A DNA stretch of 64,000 nucleotides, taken from positions 6,445,301 to 6,509,300 of the forward strand of contig OZ024787.1 of assembly GCA_964017065.1 (NCBI GenBank), given 5' to 3'. Both the position numbers and the translations under genes were made by a program. Under the pieces are notes generated by a model, which was given only the letters and a program-made list of their open reading frames with translations, made no database searches and was not told the origin of the DNA. Shown in pieces: positions 13,401-29,500 of the stretch (its first letter is position 1; every line of letters starts with the position of its first letter). The stretch comes from Haliclona indistincta. Lineage: Eukaryota; Porifera; Demospongiae; Haplosclerida; Chalinidae.

Positions 13401-16400
13401 ACTTTTGTATAACTGTTATCATTCGATTCTTTGTATAAAATTAATGCCTCTGCTTTATATAAGCATTGCCTCTATAATTTTCTAGGATGCTCTATTCAAG
13501 CAATACATACAGTATACTCTACAGCAGAGGATCAACCATTCACTACAGCTACTGAAGGATGGTAGTGAGGGGATGATGTCTCACTCCTTCCCTGCCCTGC
13601 CCTACCTGGAGGCAGTGGCTAAGCTGAGATACAGTCTATCAGTAGTTGCTGAATTACTACACACACAGCTAATAGCAGAAAGAGGAGAGAGAGAAGGAGG
13701 CCATTATTACACTCACGAAGCTCGCCTACTCATAGAGGAGACTAAGCAATGTTGCTCCATTCCACAGCTCAACCAGGAGGAGGCAGGGCCTGGTGTGTAC
13801 CTAGTGAAGCTATTGATGAGACGATATGGTCCATCCTTCCTGACCACCCTCACTAGTGACCCCGCCCTCCACTGGGTGGTGCCTGAGCACCTCAGACAAT
13901 CTGATGACAAGGTACCTTTTCTTCATTACTTCACTTGTGTCAAGCGGCAATCTAACATTCACAGGAGAGTCAACAAATGGAATGGTTTGTCATCTATGAT
14001 CCTCACTATCCTCAACTACGCACTGCACTACTGGATGCTGCTTATGGTCAACAAATGGAAGGTCTGAAGGAATTCTGCCAGGTAAGAAATGCCAAGGTTT
14101 TCCTTACTTTTTCACCCTTGTCTACTCAGGAACTCACTCTCAGTGAATCAGTACCTGTGTTACTGGCAGTGTATGAGGTAGTCACACAGAGTCACTCATA
14201 CTTTCAGCAATCCAAGCACATTGATGTGAGTGTACTGTGTACCTATCTTCTCTCTATACTGCATGTACATGTTATGTATGTAAATTATACATTCAATGGC
14301 AGGATAACATAATTGGAGAATTGTCCAGCTTTACAAAGAACCTGACCACACTTAACAGAGAGGTACACATATGTATACATCATATCAAAACTTTCTCTTC
14401 ATAATTGTCTCTAGCTCAAGTGGACTGCTGAGGCTCTCATCAGAAACACTCAAGGAGGGCGATTAGATGCTCTGTGTTGTCGACCTGGTCACTCCCCTCA
14501 TGCTATCCTCCTATCAGGTGTAGTGGTACACACTGCTATCACCATCTACAGTAGGAGCTCACTGGACATCATGACACCACTGTTCAATATGTTAGAGAAA
14601 CCAGGAGATCTACAGGTATATAGTATATTAGTTATGTAGGTTATACACCGAGGTAGAGGTGTATATGGGAATTTGGATACCGAGGGCAAAGCCCAAGGAA
14701 TCCAAATTCACATATGCACCGAAAACCGAAGTTTATAACCAGTATATACCATAGTGTGTGGGCGTCCCAATACAAGGCACAGGTGGTATATTTCTCATAT
14801 TCCACCATGGTGGTATATGAGAAATACACTACTCAAGGGGGTTAACCAAGAGGTGTGCCCTGGTCACGTGACCAGGTTGAGGTTGCCCTCGCAACCTCGG
14901 ACAGTTGTTCGCCTTGCAACTAGCAGCACCCAGTTGCAGGGCGAAGATGCAAAGAAGTGGCTGAGATTTATAGTGTACAATCATCCTGACACTAGTGGGT
15001 ATTAAATTGGCAAGCATGTGACAAACCCCGCCCAAGTCATGTTGAATATTGCAATGAATACAAGAAAACTTGGCGATCGCTCTAGAAGCACAAAGCTGTC
15101 CAAGTCTTTGCCACACACTCTACTCAGGTACACGTACACGTACACACTTGGGGCCTCCTCTCGGCCCGTGACTCACCGCTAAATCGAGATCCACGCGAGC
15201 ACGAGCAAAAAGCGACGCCCACACACTAAGGTATATAACATATGAACCATGGCTTGTCGGTGTGTATGCCGAATATACCACCCTCGGTCTCGGTCATCGG
15301 AAGTTTGCAGCCTCGATAAACCCCTCGCTTCGCTCGGGGTTTATCTCGGCTGCAAACTTCCTCTGACCTCGACCTCGGGTGGTATATTCGGCATACACAC
15401 CTCCAAGCCATGGTTTATATATTACTTAAACTATGATTTTCGATTTACCTGGAGAAAAAATAGCACTCTAGTACCAGCAAGCTACCCGAAATGGCACAAA
15501 ACATACAAATAGCATGATAAACGGCGCTTAGTTTGCTGCCAAGTGCGCGGTGGCACCATGTTTTTTACACCTGCCCACTCACAGGTAAATCCGCGAATTT
15601 GGATACCTCATTATTCATATCATAGTTTAAATTGAGGATAATTATCATGTTCACTATAGCAAGCATATCTACCAACCATGCCACAAGATGCACTACCTGA
15701 AGCACGTCGTATATTAGGAGGATCATTTTATGGTACAACAGTATTACTTAGTGTGCATATAGATTTGTCTCTTCTCATAATTTAGAATGTGCTAGAGGTC
15801 ATCCATACTTCATCGATGATGTAAGTGACTAATAATAATTGGCTGCATAGTGACATGTGAAACACATACAGTGTGGTCTAGCTTGGGTAGAGAGCACATG
15901 TCCAGTATGTGGGTCTGGAATCGGTGGAGAACTTCATGCACTAAGAAGTGACAACAAAGTGGCAAGACAGTTAGTACATGTGCACCAACTGATTTCACAA
16001 CGTTCCTTTGTTTTGTTTTAGAACTGACAACACTCAGACAGGCCATGCTCTTGGTCCTCCTGAGCAGCGTGAGACTATTCCCTCTCCAGAGCGCAGTCTC
16101 TCACCAGCAGCATGTGCCATCCTCAGAGCCATCATGCACTCAGCACTACTCTGGGCTACCTGCAACAATGAGGTTTATACCATTACAGCTCATTACAGCA
16201 TTCCTATCTCAACTATTATTTCCATCCACTAGAATGCAATGGAAGGTCTCATCCAGCTCACTCATACAGCTGTGAGACCTCATGATATGGCTGGGTTCTT
16301 CTGGCGCCATCTTGAACATGATATCACCATGCTGGGGAGAGCAGTTGGGAGGAGTGAGGATGATGTTTGCCTTCTCCTTCATCTCATTCTCAAGAACATG

Positions 16401-18669
16401 GCATTAAAGACTCCTGCTTCAAGTCAGTTGTGGTCTTCTCTTCATCAATAGTCTACTTCTTCCACAGGCAGTGGTATGCAGGATTATGCTAGTTTGCTAG
16501 AAGCTAATGCAAGAGAACAATGGGAGGAGTGTTTTGAACAAGAGTACATACAACCAGTATTAGCAGTGAGTTAATAAAGAAATAGAGTGTTTAGGCGTTC
16601 AACAATTCAAAATTAACAGGGTCTAGACAAAGAGATGGGCGATGCCATGAATCTCATAGCCAATGACATGAAAGAAGGTAACCAACTATTTTGAACATTC
16701 TTGTAATATTTTACACATTTCCTTTACACAGATCGTGATCGTTTGTTCTATGTTGTATATGAGAAGTCCTCCATACCCTCCTCCTCTCTCCTCCCTCACC
16801 TGTGGACCTATCGCTCTCATATCACTATAGAGCATCTGTTCCAGACCTTGCAGGCACAGAAGATGAAGAACACTTGTCCAATACTACACGAGTTCCTGAA
16901 GGAGGTGAGTGAGACTGTGCTGTGTTGGCCACTCTATGTCATTCTCTTGTCAGGAGTCCATATTGCGAGCCACACGTTATCTTCCTGAATTGGTACAACT
17001 ACAGAAACAGATGTTTGATTTCAGTCATCGACGACTGGACAGGAAGGAGGCGGCCAAGCTGCCAGTACGAGACTATATCAAGAGCTTGAAGAATGGTGTG
17101 TGAATATAGTATCTAGTGCATGGAATGTATCATGTTTAAAATCTTAACAGAGCACAAGAGAAACCAGTTCCGTGAGCAATTGAAGTGTGTAAAGATAGTT
17201 TGGGATCTTGTAAAGGACAAGCTTTCAGAATATGGTGAGTGTTATGTGACTGACTGTTGTACATGTACACATGTCATTTCAGCTCGAGTGCATGTTCCTG
17301 AGAAGTATCTTGGTATGGTGATATCAGAGGAGCTCAAGGTGGAGTGGTTCATACCCACACTGACTGGTCCAGGGGTATTGACTGTGGCCATGTTGGACCT
17401 GCTGGTTGGAGCTCACAATGACTTCATTGAGAAGAGCCGTGCTGTGCTTATGAATATACAAAAAACTGAGTGAGTACTAAAGAGACGGTATACTATCATT
17501 TCTTTTTCTCTTCTGTCCAGTATGAGCTGGAAGGAGCAGAGGATTCCTGTACCTCATGTACAGCTGTGTCATCTTCTGGACTATGAGCATCAGTTGCTGT
17601 CCATCGTTCTCTCTCACTGTCGCTACTCACTCAGACACGGTCATGGACAGGACATCAGATATGACCTGCCAGCACTGGAGAAACACATTGTGGATCGGTT
17701 TATTCACGGTAAACCACTTCTTGTGTTGGAGATACCTCAAGTAGTGTATCGGAGAGATGTCTACTCTGCTACATCATTTGCTAACATCAGAAAGAAGGTG
17801 TCTCCTCAGGTATTGCTGGAATGCATGATGTACCCAGATATTGAAGTATCTTTCTTTAAACAGATCAAGCTGAGTCTAAGAGAGCAGGAAGATATTGTTG
17901 CTGAGTTGAAGACGGTACAGAAAATACGTGACTGCCTCGATGTGGTTGAGATAGTGATGGGATTTCTTGCATCTGGAGGACAAAAGTCTGAAAATCGTCT
18001 CGAGAACTATCTTGAGACAGCACTGAAGATGAAGCATCGTTTCAACTGCAAAAAAGTGAGTTTTTGAATGATGGATGAGAGAAATGATTCTGGCTTAATT
18101 AATTCCTAAGGCTCTGGAGTACTGCACTCTTGGTCATGTACTATCACTGTGGGAGACACTGTCAGTGGAACTAGCTAAGCTGCTCACTCTAACTGACCAG
18201 GTACACATACTGTACATGTGTCCTAACCCTCATCAACATAATAATTGATGCTTATAGGAACCATTTGACTTTCTTCATGACAACTATCTGGTTGAACTAG
18301 GAGACAAAGAGAAGAAACAGCTTGATGGAGTACTTGCCAAGTGTGATCTTCCTGTGCTACTGTGCACTCTGTATGAGTTTATTGAGACCAATATTCGCCA
18401 CAGAGAACCCAGAGAACACGACTGGGAGTATGTATATCAATTATTTCCACATTGCTTTTGAGTTTTCTATATGTAGCTATATGATTCCTTGATTTACTCT
18501 GTTTTTCTGTAGACTGGTAGTTATACTGAAGGCTCATCTTGATCAGTACAATCTTCCCCATCCACCTGACCTGGATCAGCTGCCAAGAGACATCACTATT
18601 GGACAAGCTGTGAGTACATGGAAACATGTCGTGATCTACCAGCACAAGAAGACTAAGCATCTCTGCTGA
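1046..18669 (+). CDS. RNF213: RNF213 (mysterin)-like AAA+/E3 ubiquitin ligase, C-terminal portion (5' end outside window)
   Basis: Exons with matching phases: 1046-1227, 1285-1415, 3291-3425, 3468-3651, 3740-3822, 7604-7847, 7898-8005, 8055-8140, 8198-8365, 8736-9096, 9198-9334, 9387-10435, 10487-10665, 10733-11118, 11171-11273, 11323-11420, 12725-12964, 13163-13268, 13486-13911, 13965-14081, 14130-14225, 14303-14362, 14415-14615, 15660-15732, 15786-15820, 15872-15969, 16022-16172, 16233-16422, 16468-16565, 16620-16677, 16732-16904, 16954-17095, 17151-17234, 17283-17469, 17521-18055, 18111-18200, 18258-18427, 18513-18669. The translation follows vertebrate RNF213 in order: Walker B VVLDEVGLAEDSP, GISNWALDPAKMNRG, ENRYLLFLTENYAAL, VCRNINQIKICMETGRTVIL, SFVGFQGGKW, HIDDLR, the RZ finger, and a tail ending WKHVV..C. 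Known role: giant AAA+ E3 acting on lipid droplets and on intracellular bacteria. The RING between 11420 and 12725 is missing. Introns range from about 40 bases to 3.8 kb, the largest filled with transposons. Confidence 0.9.
1709..2903. mobile_element. Near-perfect 1.2 kb palindromic foldback transposon in an RNF213-like intron
   Basis: Two arms of about 590 bases, centred near 2306, are close to exact reverse complements with a loop of only tens of bases. Ends are CAGTGGAACACACGAAGA (left) and its complement ending TTCCACTG (right). The left flank is TA and the right CA, so a Tc1/mariner- or pogo-type TA duplication with one mutation is possible. It carries an AAGATGGCGGCAAGAAAAC block. No transposase is present, so it must be nonautonomous. 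It lies in the intron between exons 1415 and 3291, oriented symmetrically by nature. Confidence 0.85.
4228..6632 (-). mobile_element. AB-family element, outer copy (split by a second AB copy)
   Basis: One end is the B half, a palindrome with arms around ACCACTGGTCCACAATGTAA and a core CATCAGTGGCTG/CAGCCACTGATG. The other is the A half, ending CATCTTGTTTTTCCGTTAA, CCCTATATAGGGA and the terminal hairpin before CTAAT at 6632. The copy is cut at GGTTAT/AATTATC by a second AB element (4825-6037). Removing that insert leaves about 1.19 kb, the normal length of the family. No ORF of note, so nonautonomous. Confidence 0.8.
4825..6037 (+). mobile_element. AB-family element, nested copy in opposite orientation
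   Basis: Begins TAGGGAGGCACGGTAGTGAC (terminal hairpin), then CCCTATGTAGGGATGAACGG and AAAATGGCGGCTACATAC. It ends in the B palindrome with GATTTCGTTAGAAATC and TTTTTATTTTCTT. The flanking sequence rejoins to the uninterrupted A half seen in other copies (for example 37175-37200), with no duplicated target beyond one ambiguous base. Confidence 0.8.
11421..12724 (+). other. 1.3 kb intron standing where the RING exon is expected
   Basis: In vertebrate RNF213 the RING finger lies between the stretches encoded here by exons 11323-11420 and 12725-12964. This interval has a good donor (after 11420) and acceptor (TTTCACAG at 12724), and the exons join in phase (2+1). I read all frames across it and found no C3HC4-like series. 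The right part (about 12095-12660) is a dispersed repeat also present at 44320-44760. The left part has no recognisable content. Confidence 0.7.
12095..12660. repeat. Dispersed repeat G, copy 1
   Basis: About 550 bases similar to 44320-44760: shared landmarks GTGCAGTATGC.CCAGGGT, AAAATCTCCA.GAAAACACTC, GAAGACGTTTTCTGTGCT, CAACCTCCTATC and GTAATGCTGGAGTAGTC. Divergence is substantial with small insertions. It contains a 126-codon Cys-rich frame (12105-12485) that is not conserved as an ORF in the second copy, so I do not call a gene. It lies in the intron where the RING exon is missing. Confidence 0.7.
14656..14719. repeat. Short hairpin with GGGC-AAA-GCCC core
   Basis: Arms GGTGTATATGGGAATTTGGAT and the near-complement ATCCAAATTCACATATGCACC flank a core CCGAGGGCAAAGCCCAAGG. 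It has the same plan as the hairpins at 487, 15238 and 53146. Confidence 0.75.
14744..15420. mobile_element. Inverted-repeat element followed by a long hairpin in an RNF213-like intron
   Basis: TATACCATAGTGTGTGGGCG at about 14748 is mirrored by CGCCCACACACTAAGGTATA near 15216-15235, bounding a 490-bp element. Directly after it, 15238-15420 is a long hairpin with arms around ATGCCGAATATACCACCCTC and a CCCCTCGC-TTC-GCTCGGGG core. Inside the first part, a smaller palindrome GGTGGTATATTTCTCATA/TATGAGAAATAC sits at 14782-14828. No coding content. Confidence 0.65.
15786..15969 (+). other. RNF213: RZ-type zinc finger of the RNF213-like protein
   Basis: A 35-bp micro-exon (15786-15820) and the next exon (15872-15969) encode ECARGHPYFIDD-CGLAWVE, then STCPVCGSGIGG and LHALRSDNKVAR. 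This matches the RZ finger shared by RNF213 and ZNFX1 (C-x3-GHP...CG...CP.CG..IGG). From memory, human C4505, H4509 and C4516 correspond to the C, H and C of C-A-R-G-H-P and D-D-C-G here, and all are present. The RZ finger is reported to be needed for ubiquitylation of bacterial lipopolysaccharide. The preceding LPTMP motif of exon 15660-15732 also matches the family. Confidence 0.85.
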
Positions 18670-19129
18670 TGATCACTTACAAGAACTGTATTAATTAATG
18701 TCCATTGTGCATGTTCTTATCACACAATAATTATATGTTAGAATAACATGTGTACGCTCGCTCTTATTGTGCTTTTAGTTCAGTGAGTAGCTTACTGATT
18801 TAGTGACAGTATAATTATTATCGTGTGATTTGATCTGTTTCTCAGTCAACAAATATGTATTACACATACGGAGAATGTATTATACTGTAGGTCGAGTTGA
18901 GCATGTTCAAAGTGCAATTATGCATCTAGATCTACCAGGACGAGCCACACCCATCTAGTACTGCTCTAACTAGCATGAAGCGCAGAGAATTGTCTAGCAG
19001 CAAACAGAGGCATTCAGGTTGTGAATGAGTGATAGTCAGACGATGATGCCACTTGTCTGACAAATCTCCACCTTCCCCAAGGCTCTTGGCAGCTTGGAAG
19101 ATGACATCTAACAGAGCTATGTTGAGCAA
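18670..19129. other. Intergenic region between convergent genes
   Basis: Lies between the stop of the RNF213-like gene and the stop of the minus-strand ankyrin gene. AT-rich, with no canonical AATAAA found close to either stop. A 65-codon minus-strand frame at 18932-19129 directly follows the ankyrin stop behind a CCACCTAG acceptor-like site, so an alternative last ankyrin exon is possible. Confidence 0.4.
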
Positions 19130-23063
<3,934 letters not shown>

Positions 23064-23073
23064 TACGAAGAAC

Positions 23074-23527
23074 CTACAATGGATAAGCAGAGTTCTCAGA
23101 ATAAGATACATTATTCATAACGCGGATTCATGATCACGAGTTGTTCATGCGAAGCCATTTAGCGAGAAGCATGCAGTATCAATCACTAACCGAAAATATC
23201 TCACCTCTCCGGGGTGCACTTCTTGCTACTAGCTAACTGTATCTCCTCCACACGGCATCACCGCCGGATGATCGATCAAGAGCGCGAGTCGAGCGCGAGT
23301 AGTATAGTGAACACTCTGACCGCGCCCATTACCAGACCGAAAAAGTGCCGCGCCCACTGTATTTAAGGGGATTCCCCTCGTGTGAGGCTTCTTTGTCGCA
23401 GATATTCAGAGATATTGGTGTTGGTAACTGACTAGAATCTTTACGAGGTGCTAGTGTGACTGTCAGAGGTACGTTTACAAAAGCGAATTTGAAACTTCGT
23501 TTACAATGAGTGTCTTGTCATCCAGAA
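23074..23527. promoter_or_regulatory. Shared divergent promoter and 5' UTRs
   Basis: About 460 bp separate the ankyrin start codon (minus) from the RNF213-like start codon (plus, 23528). A non-coding ankyrin exon probably ends at 23205 (GTGAGA donor). A TATTTAAGG element at about 23360 is a possible TATA box for the plus-strand gene. A GTACGT donor at 23469 and CCAG at 23524 define a 56-base 5' UTR intron that contains an upstream ATG (23506). Confidence 0.55.
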
Positions 23528-26500
23528 ATGGCGGCGTCACCAGGTGATGCTGGTGGTTCGTCACAGCCTCCAAGACACCAAGTACCACCAAATCCTCAAC
23601 TAACTTGTTGTATGTGGTGCTCGAATCCTCTTACTCACCCAAGCGAACCCTTCTGTATTCGGTGTGGCAGTCCCCAAAACATGTGTAAACACTGCCAGTC
23701 TCCTCTCGCTTCTTCCTCTCCTTATTGTTTCATTTGTGGGGCTCCACAGCAGCAACAACAACGTTTTGGGATGTGTGCAAATCCTCGTTGTGGTCAATCG
23801 TTGATGCCCGGAGCACTTTTTTGTGTTGTTTGTGGTGTTCCTCAAGATCCTGTCAAGCTGCAACAGTTTGTAAAGGTGAGTTTCTGTAAAGCTTGTTCAG
23901 CTCAGCTGTTTACTCCTACTCAACAAGTATGCCATATTTGTGGTACTTCTCAGCTCTCTCAACATCCTCATATGATCCAATCTTCTTCTCAGCCTCCTAA
24001 TTTGCTCCAGCCTTCTAACATGGCTCAACAACCTCTTCATCAGGAGTCATTTCTTCCTCACCCGAATTTGCCCCACTCTTCTTTCTTGCACCCTAGTTAT
24101 GCTGAACAACAACATCCAGCTCATGAGCAGCAATCTGTCAAACGTTCACCTGAAGGTGATAGCCATCTTGCTAATAAGAGAACCAGAACTGACTCTGAAC
24201 AAACTAGCCAGAATAATGACAATTCTCAAACTTTTGTCGGTAAGAGTGGAGCTGTTGTTCGTAGGCAAACACCACAAACCCAGTCAACCTCTCCAACAAT
24301 AGCTACTAGTGCTCATGGCACTCCTATGCAGCCTAGTTATCCTCAAGGCACTGGCCATCCTCCTTCAGCTACCCAAGGTATCTCTCCTGAAGATACTGTT
24401 CAACCAGTTATCCAAAGCTCTGGTTTTCCTCAAGAAACACAAGGCCGTTCTCTAGGTATGAAAGGAACTTCTCTGCCTGGTTATCCTCCAAGAACACGAG
24501 GCCATCCTCCTCCATGCACGCTAAGAACTTCTCAGCCTGGTAATCCTCCCGGAACACAAGGCGCTTCTCATCCTCTGGGAATGCGACAGCCTAGATATCC
24601 TCCAGGAACACAAGGCCATCCTCCAGCTATGCAAGGAACTTATCAGAGTCAGAAGCAAGATAGTCTCAAAAATTTTGATGTCAATGTAAAATCTAGTGAG
24701 GATAAGGACGAGACAAAGCATGGAAAGGCACCTTCTGATCCCCTAGCAACTGCTAAGGATGCCTTCTCTAGTAAAAAAGAAAGCAAATCTGCAAGCAAAG
24801 ACAGTGTTGGAGATAAAAAAGGAGGCAAATCTGGAAATAAAACAGTTACTGTTAAGAATAACAATGGAGATGGTGCTGCACAAGCTAATAGAGCTGGAGA
24901 TTCAAAAGATCAAAAGGTTGGACAAGCTGATAAAGCTGGAGGTTCAGATAAAAAGGTTAGTTTTGTCAACCAAAACTATGTGCATATTAATGCATTAATT
25001 TTACAGAAGGTCAAGAAACCAACAGACAGTAGTTCTGCTGCGGTAGAAAAGAAGAATGCAGGCTCTGGTGCCACTTTTGCTGACAAAACTGCTGACTCAG
25101 GAAGTAAAACGGTATGCATACTGGTGGGCTGTGTATACATGGAGTTCTACACATAATCTTCGATGCTCATGTTGTGTTGCTATTGATTTGCTGCTACTGT
25201 AGTGCGCTTTTTATTATTAGTACAATTTTAAGAGCTGATGACTAAATTGAGTCAAATTAGTGATTTCAAAACAGCAAGTTTATTCCCTATCTGCAAAATA
25301 AGTTGACACTTTCATTATTTAACTTAAGTTCATTTTTGTGAGTGACGCCAATAATTATTTCAGTGTGCAATCGTTTGCATTAGTGAGGTTAAGCTATACG
25401 TTTACAGGAGGTTAAGCTATACGTTTACAGGAAATTACAATGGTAAACCATTGTAATGCATTATGAATTTACAATAGTGTAGAGATCGTTTGCTACGTCC
25501 ATAATTTACAAGTAATAAAAACATTTTAAAATGCAAGAGATTTAGGGTTGGTACATGTGTCGAAAAAGTATGGAAACAAGATTTAAGGACTGTAACAATA
25601 GCAGTGTAATGCTACCTCCCTATGAAATTAACTACAACTGTAGAAAGCAGTTAATTTAGGGAGGTAGCATTACACTGCTATTGTTACAGTCCTTTTTATT
25701 TTAAATCTTGTTTCCATACTTTTTTGACACATGTACCAACCCTAAATCTCTTGCATTTTTATTAAAATGTTTTTATTACTTGTTTCTTTTCTTTTTTATT
25801 TATTAATGACTTAGTTGGCACTTATGCTAATACAGTGTTACTGCAAAGAGAACTATTCAGGCCACTGCGGAGTGACTACACTTGATCGGCTCTGCACAGA
25901 CTGCACTGCTGTGCCTGCATGCAACACGTACCATGCAACATTAGCTAAGCTTAGGCTAGCTTTCTTACCAAGCCTGACAGGCAAATCAGTGACGATTTGC
26001 TCGTTGTCTGCTGTGAACGCTGCTAGTGGAAGCAGCACTCGCGTTCCAAGCCATTTGTACTAAGGTGTACTTGTATTAGAATAATTACATACACAGGCGT
26101 GCACGAGTATAGGCGTAACCTAGTAACGAAGTTTAAGCAGAAGGCATGGAATGGAGTCTGTTATGGACCAAATCGCTGTTTTTCTGGAATTACTCGCTTT
26201 TCCCAGTGTTTTAGACCTAAATAGATATCAGGTGCACTGACGGTCATAGGTAGCATTGCTTCTGTGTAGGTTTAGTTGCGTTTGGTTCACTCACTACTGT
26301 GCTAGACTCTCTGAAGAATGAAAGAAAGATGAACAAACAGGTGACCACGTGAAGTCGTGAACTCTGGTTTACCACCTTAGACCTGGTTTCTTTTGCTTCT
26401 AAAGGTCTCTTTGTAATCGCACAAATCGTGCAAGGAGCTTCAGAACGTTAGATTCGCTTGAAACGCCCGTACGGCGAAGATATGATAGTGCCGTACTTAG

Positions 26501-29500
26501 TGCCTCCTGGCGAGACGCAATCTTGTCATGCCCATAGCAACTGCTCGTATAGTCTTTATTACTGTAGTAGTGTAAGCGCTTACCTCTTAGGATAGCTCCT
26601 AGGTAGTTAAAATACTACTGATGTCGTCAATAGCCAAGATATACGTGAATTATTGTTTTCAGCCTAAGTGTTGCCGCCATCTTGTTTTCCGCCCAACCCT
26701 AAATATGCCACGTCTACCGCGTGGCATAATGTTGTTAGGAGCCGATGAAGTAGACCTACTGTTGTATGCCATATATGGCATTAGTAGGTTTGATTTCCTA
26801 TTTCAAGAATCATAGAGGTATTCTTCTGAAGTTTTCTAAGTTGAATATGCTCTCTGCTTGCTTTAATTTGTGTGTGAGTGCAGCAGTGTAGCTTCTACAA
26901 AGGCACGGGACAGCCAGTCAAAGTGTAGTACAGATCCAGACGTCTAAGAATATTGCGCTACAAACTGAACTCCACTAGACCAGGGTAGCCAAGTTGCCTA
27001 TACCTTTCTTTGAATCATGCATGATTCTGACTCCCTATGGTAAACACCACACCCAAAAATCTGCTCAGCTCACTCTTGATCATTTTGCTCAAGAATTCGC
27101 TATACTCCACTTACAATATCTATGACGTCACAACAATCACATTTTCACCGTTTATCGCACACTGTACATACCAGAAGCTTAATGACTATTGGGTGCAATT
27201 ATGCCTGAAGCTAATTATCAGAGCTTTGCTGCTGGCAGAACCAGCTTACTTATAGTGGAAATTCCTATAGCGACGACTAACACTTGCTACTAGCTATGGT
27301 TACATGATTGCTCTCTGTAGTGATCCTTTATTGGAACTTTATTGGAATTAGACTTCTTAGAACACACCCTGTGCACTGTGGTGTGTTGTATTTTAATTAG
27401 TTGGGGCGAGCCTGAGCGAGCCCTATGGTAGCGAGAACGATGAAGACCACTTTAGTGTAGCCCTGCTTGTCTTCCATCCTCCGAGCGTCCGTGATCGCGA
27501 GCCTGAACGCGGAATCATTGCTGAGCGCAACTCGGAGAAGATAGCTGGATAAAATGCATACAACTACATCGAAAGAAACACCTGAGCACAGGGAGGGGAG
27601 GCTGGCTATAGGCAAAGGGTACGGACAGAGAGCGTAGAGTTAACGAAATACCCGAGTAGAAAGAGGAGAGACTGAAAAGAACAGGGCAGACGGTGTAGTG
27701 TTAAGGCCACGGATACAGCTACTCAGCATGGCAGTGACGAGAGGCTGGTTAGGAAAAGAACAGCTGAGCAGAGCGAGGAGAGGCTGACTAAGCAAGGGCA
27801 GAGGCAGTGCAGAGCTGAAGAAACACAGAGAGGAGAGGCTGGCTAAGCAAAGAGACAAGGATAGACAACGTAGAGAGGCTCAAGCTGCCAAAGAATCACC
27901 TGAGCAGAGGGAAGAGAGACTGCATGGCTAGGCCGAAGAGAGAACAGGACAGAGAGCATTCAGCTAGAGCTGAAGAAACACCTCAGCAGAGAGAGGAGAG
28001 ACTGACTAAGCGAAGAGAGCAGAACAGAGAACATAGAGCTACAGCTCAAGAAACACAAGATAGTCACTGTGATGGCTTGGCTAGGCAAAGTGAAACGGAA
28101 ATCTTCGAACAATACACTGTTAGACGTAAAATTTCAATGTTTAACTCCAAATTGATGTCACTAGAGGTTCACTCTTACAGCACATGCTTTGAATGCTTTC
28201 CTGACTTGTCTATTTCATCACGTAGCTCATCTGAATGTACATGTTGTAGTCAAGACAGGCACATCCCTAAGTTATACTCAGCAGCAAACAATATGAACCC
28301 TGGAACGGTTCCACCTCAGCTACAGGCAATCCATGTACAGTATACATTATGTCTCTGCTATTATGCCAATTATGTCAATCCACCGTCTACCTCTTGGCCA
28401 GTATGGCTACACCGGTCATGTGATCAATCTACCGCAAAATGTCATGTCATTTGCTCATAGTCTTCCAAGGCTGCCCACTGAGCTAGACATCCTTGTTGTG
28501 AGGAATGAGCAGCATCAATCTCACCGTGACTTCCGTGTCAGACGCACAGTGGTGCAAGAGGCTCTTAAGTGGCTGCTAGCAAAATAACAAAATTACGCAA
28601 ACCAGATACCCTGCAGCAACTACCCGAGGATGGCACTATCGCAGAACTGAGATCAATCCATGTTCAACTTGAAGAAACAACTGCACAACAAGATCCCTCA
28701 CAACCATCTCAACAAGATCAATCTAATTGCAGCACATCTTGCAAGCTCTAATGCAATGCAGCAACAGACAGAACAAGAGACAGTCTGCAGACCCATCCAT
28801 ACAAGAGCGACAAGGTGAATCTATTTACGTAAAATTGGCATTTTTCGCTCAGGCTCGCCCCACACAACGTTTTATATTCACTAGTATGTAATTTATGTGA
28901 GCAGTTGCAAAATGCAGACTATTGCAGCTTGTTCAAGCTAGAGATCAGTCATCCAGCTTGACTCTGAGCTTAGAATTAATTTGTATAAACGCCAGTGTGT
29001 TCTATTAAAGATGCACAACATTGACTTAACAATTTCATGAACCATGAGATTATTATTACTCATAAATCTATTTTCTCGAATAGAATAGTCCACCAGTTCT
29101 CCAATAGGATAAGCTTTGCTCTTGATGAACCTCTGGAAGAAGCAATTCAGTTGATAGTGAAAGTACCGAGCAGCAATGACAGGGTTTAAGCCATTTGCAT
29201 TTGTTTCTCTGCAACCAAACATCGCATAAGCTTCATTCGAAGTTATACGCATGTGCCAATGTCTGCAGTTTGTATTATTAGAGAGTTTTAGTTAACCGTT
29301 TCTGGGAGATTTTTAACAAAAGAGCATCATGTGTGATCATGTGATCCATCCCACACGTTTCCTATTAACCATTTTTACGTGTAGAGGCCGTAAAAGTTTA
29401 GGCGGCCATGTCATCGCTCTCTCAGGTCTTGTCAACAGTTTGTGTGTAAGAGTTCAGTACGCCAAAAACGGCAGTTTAATGCCTTGCTACGGGCTGCAAT

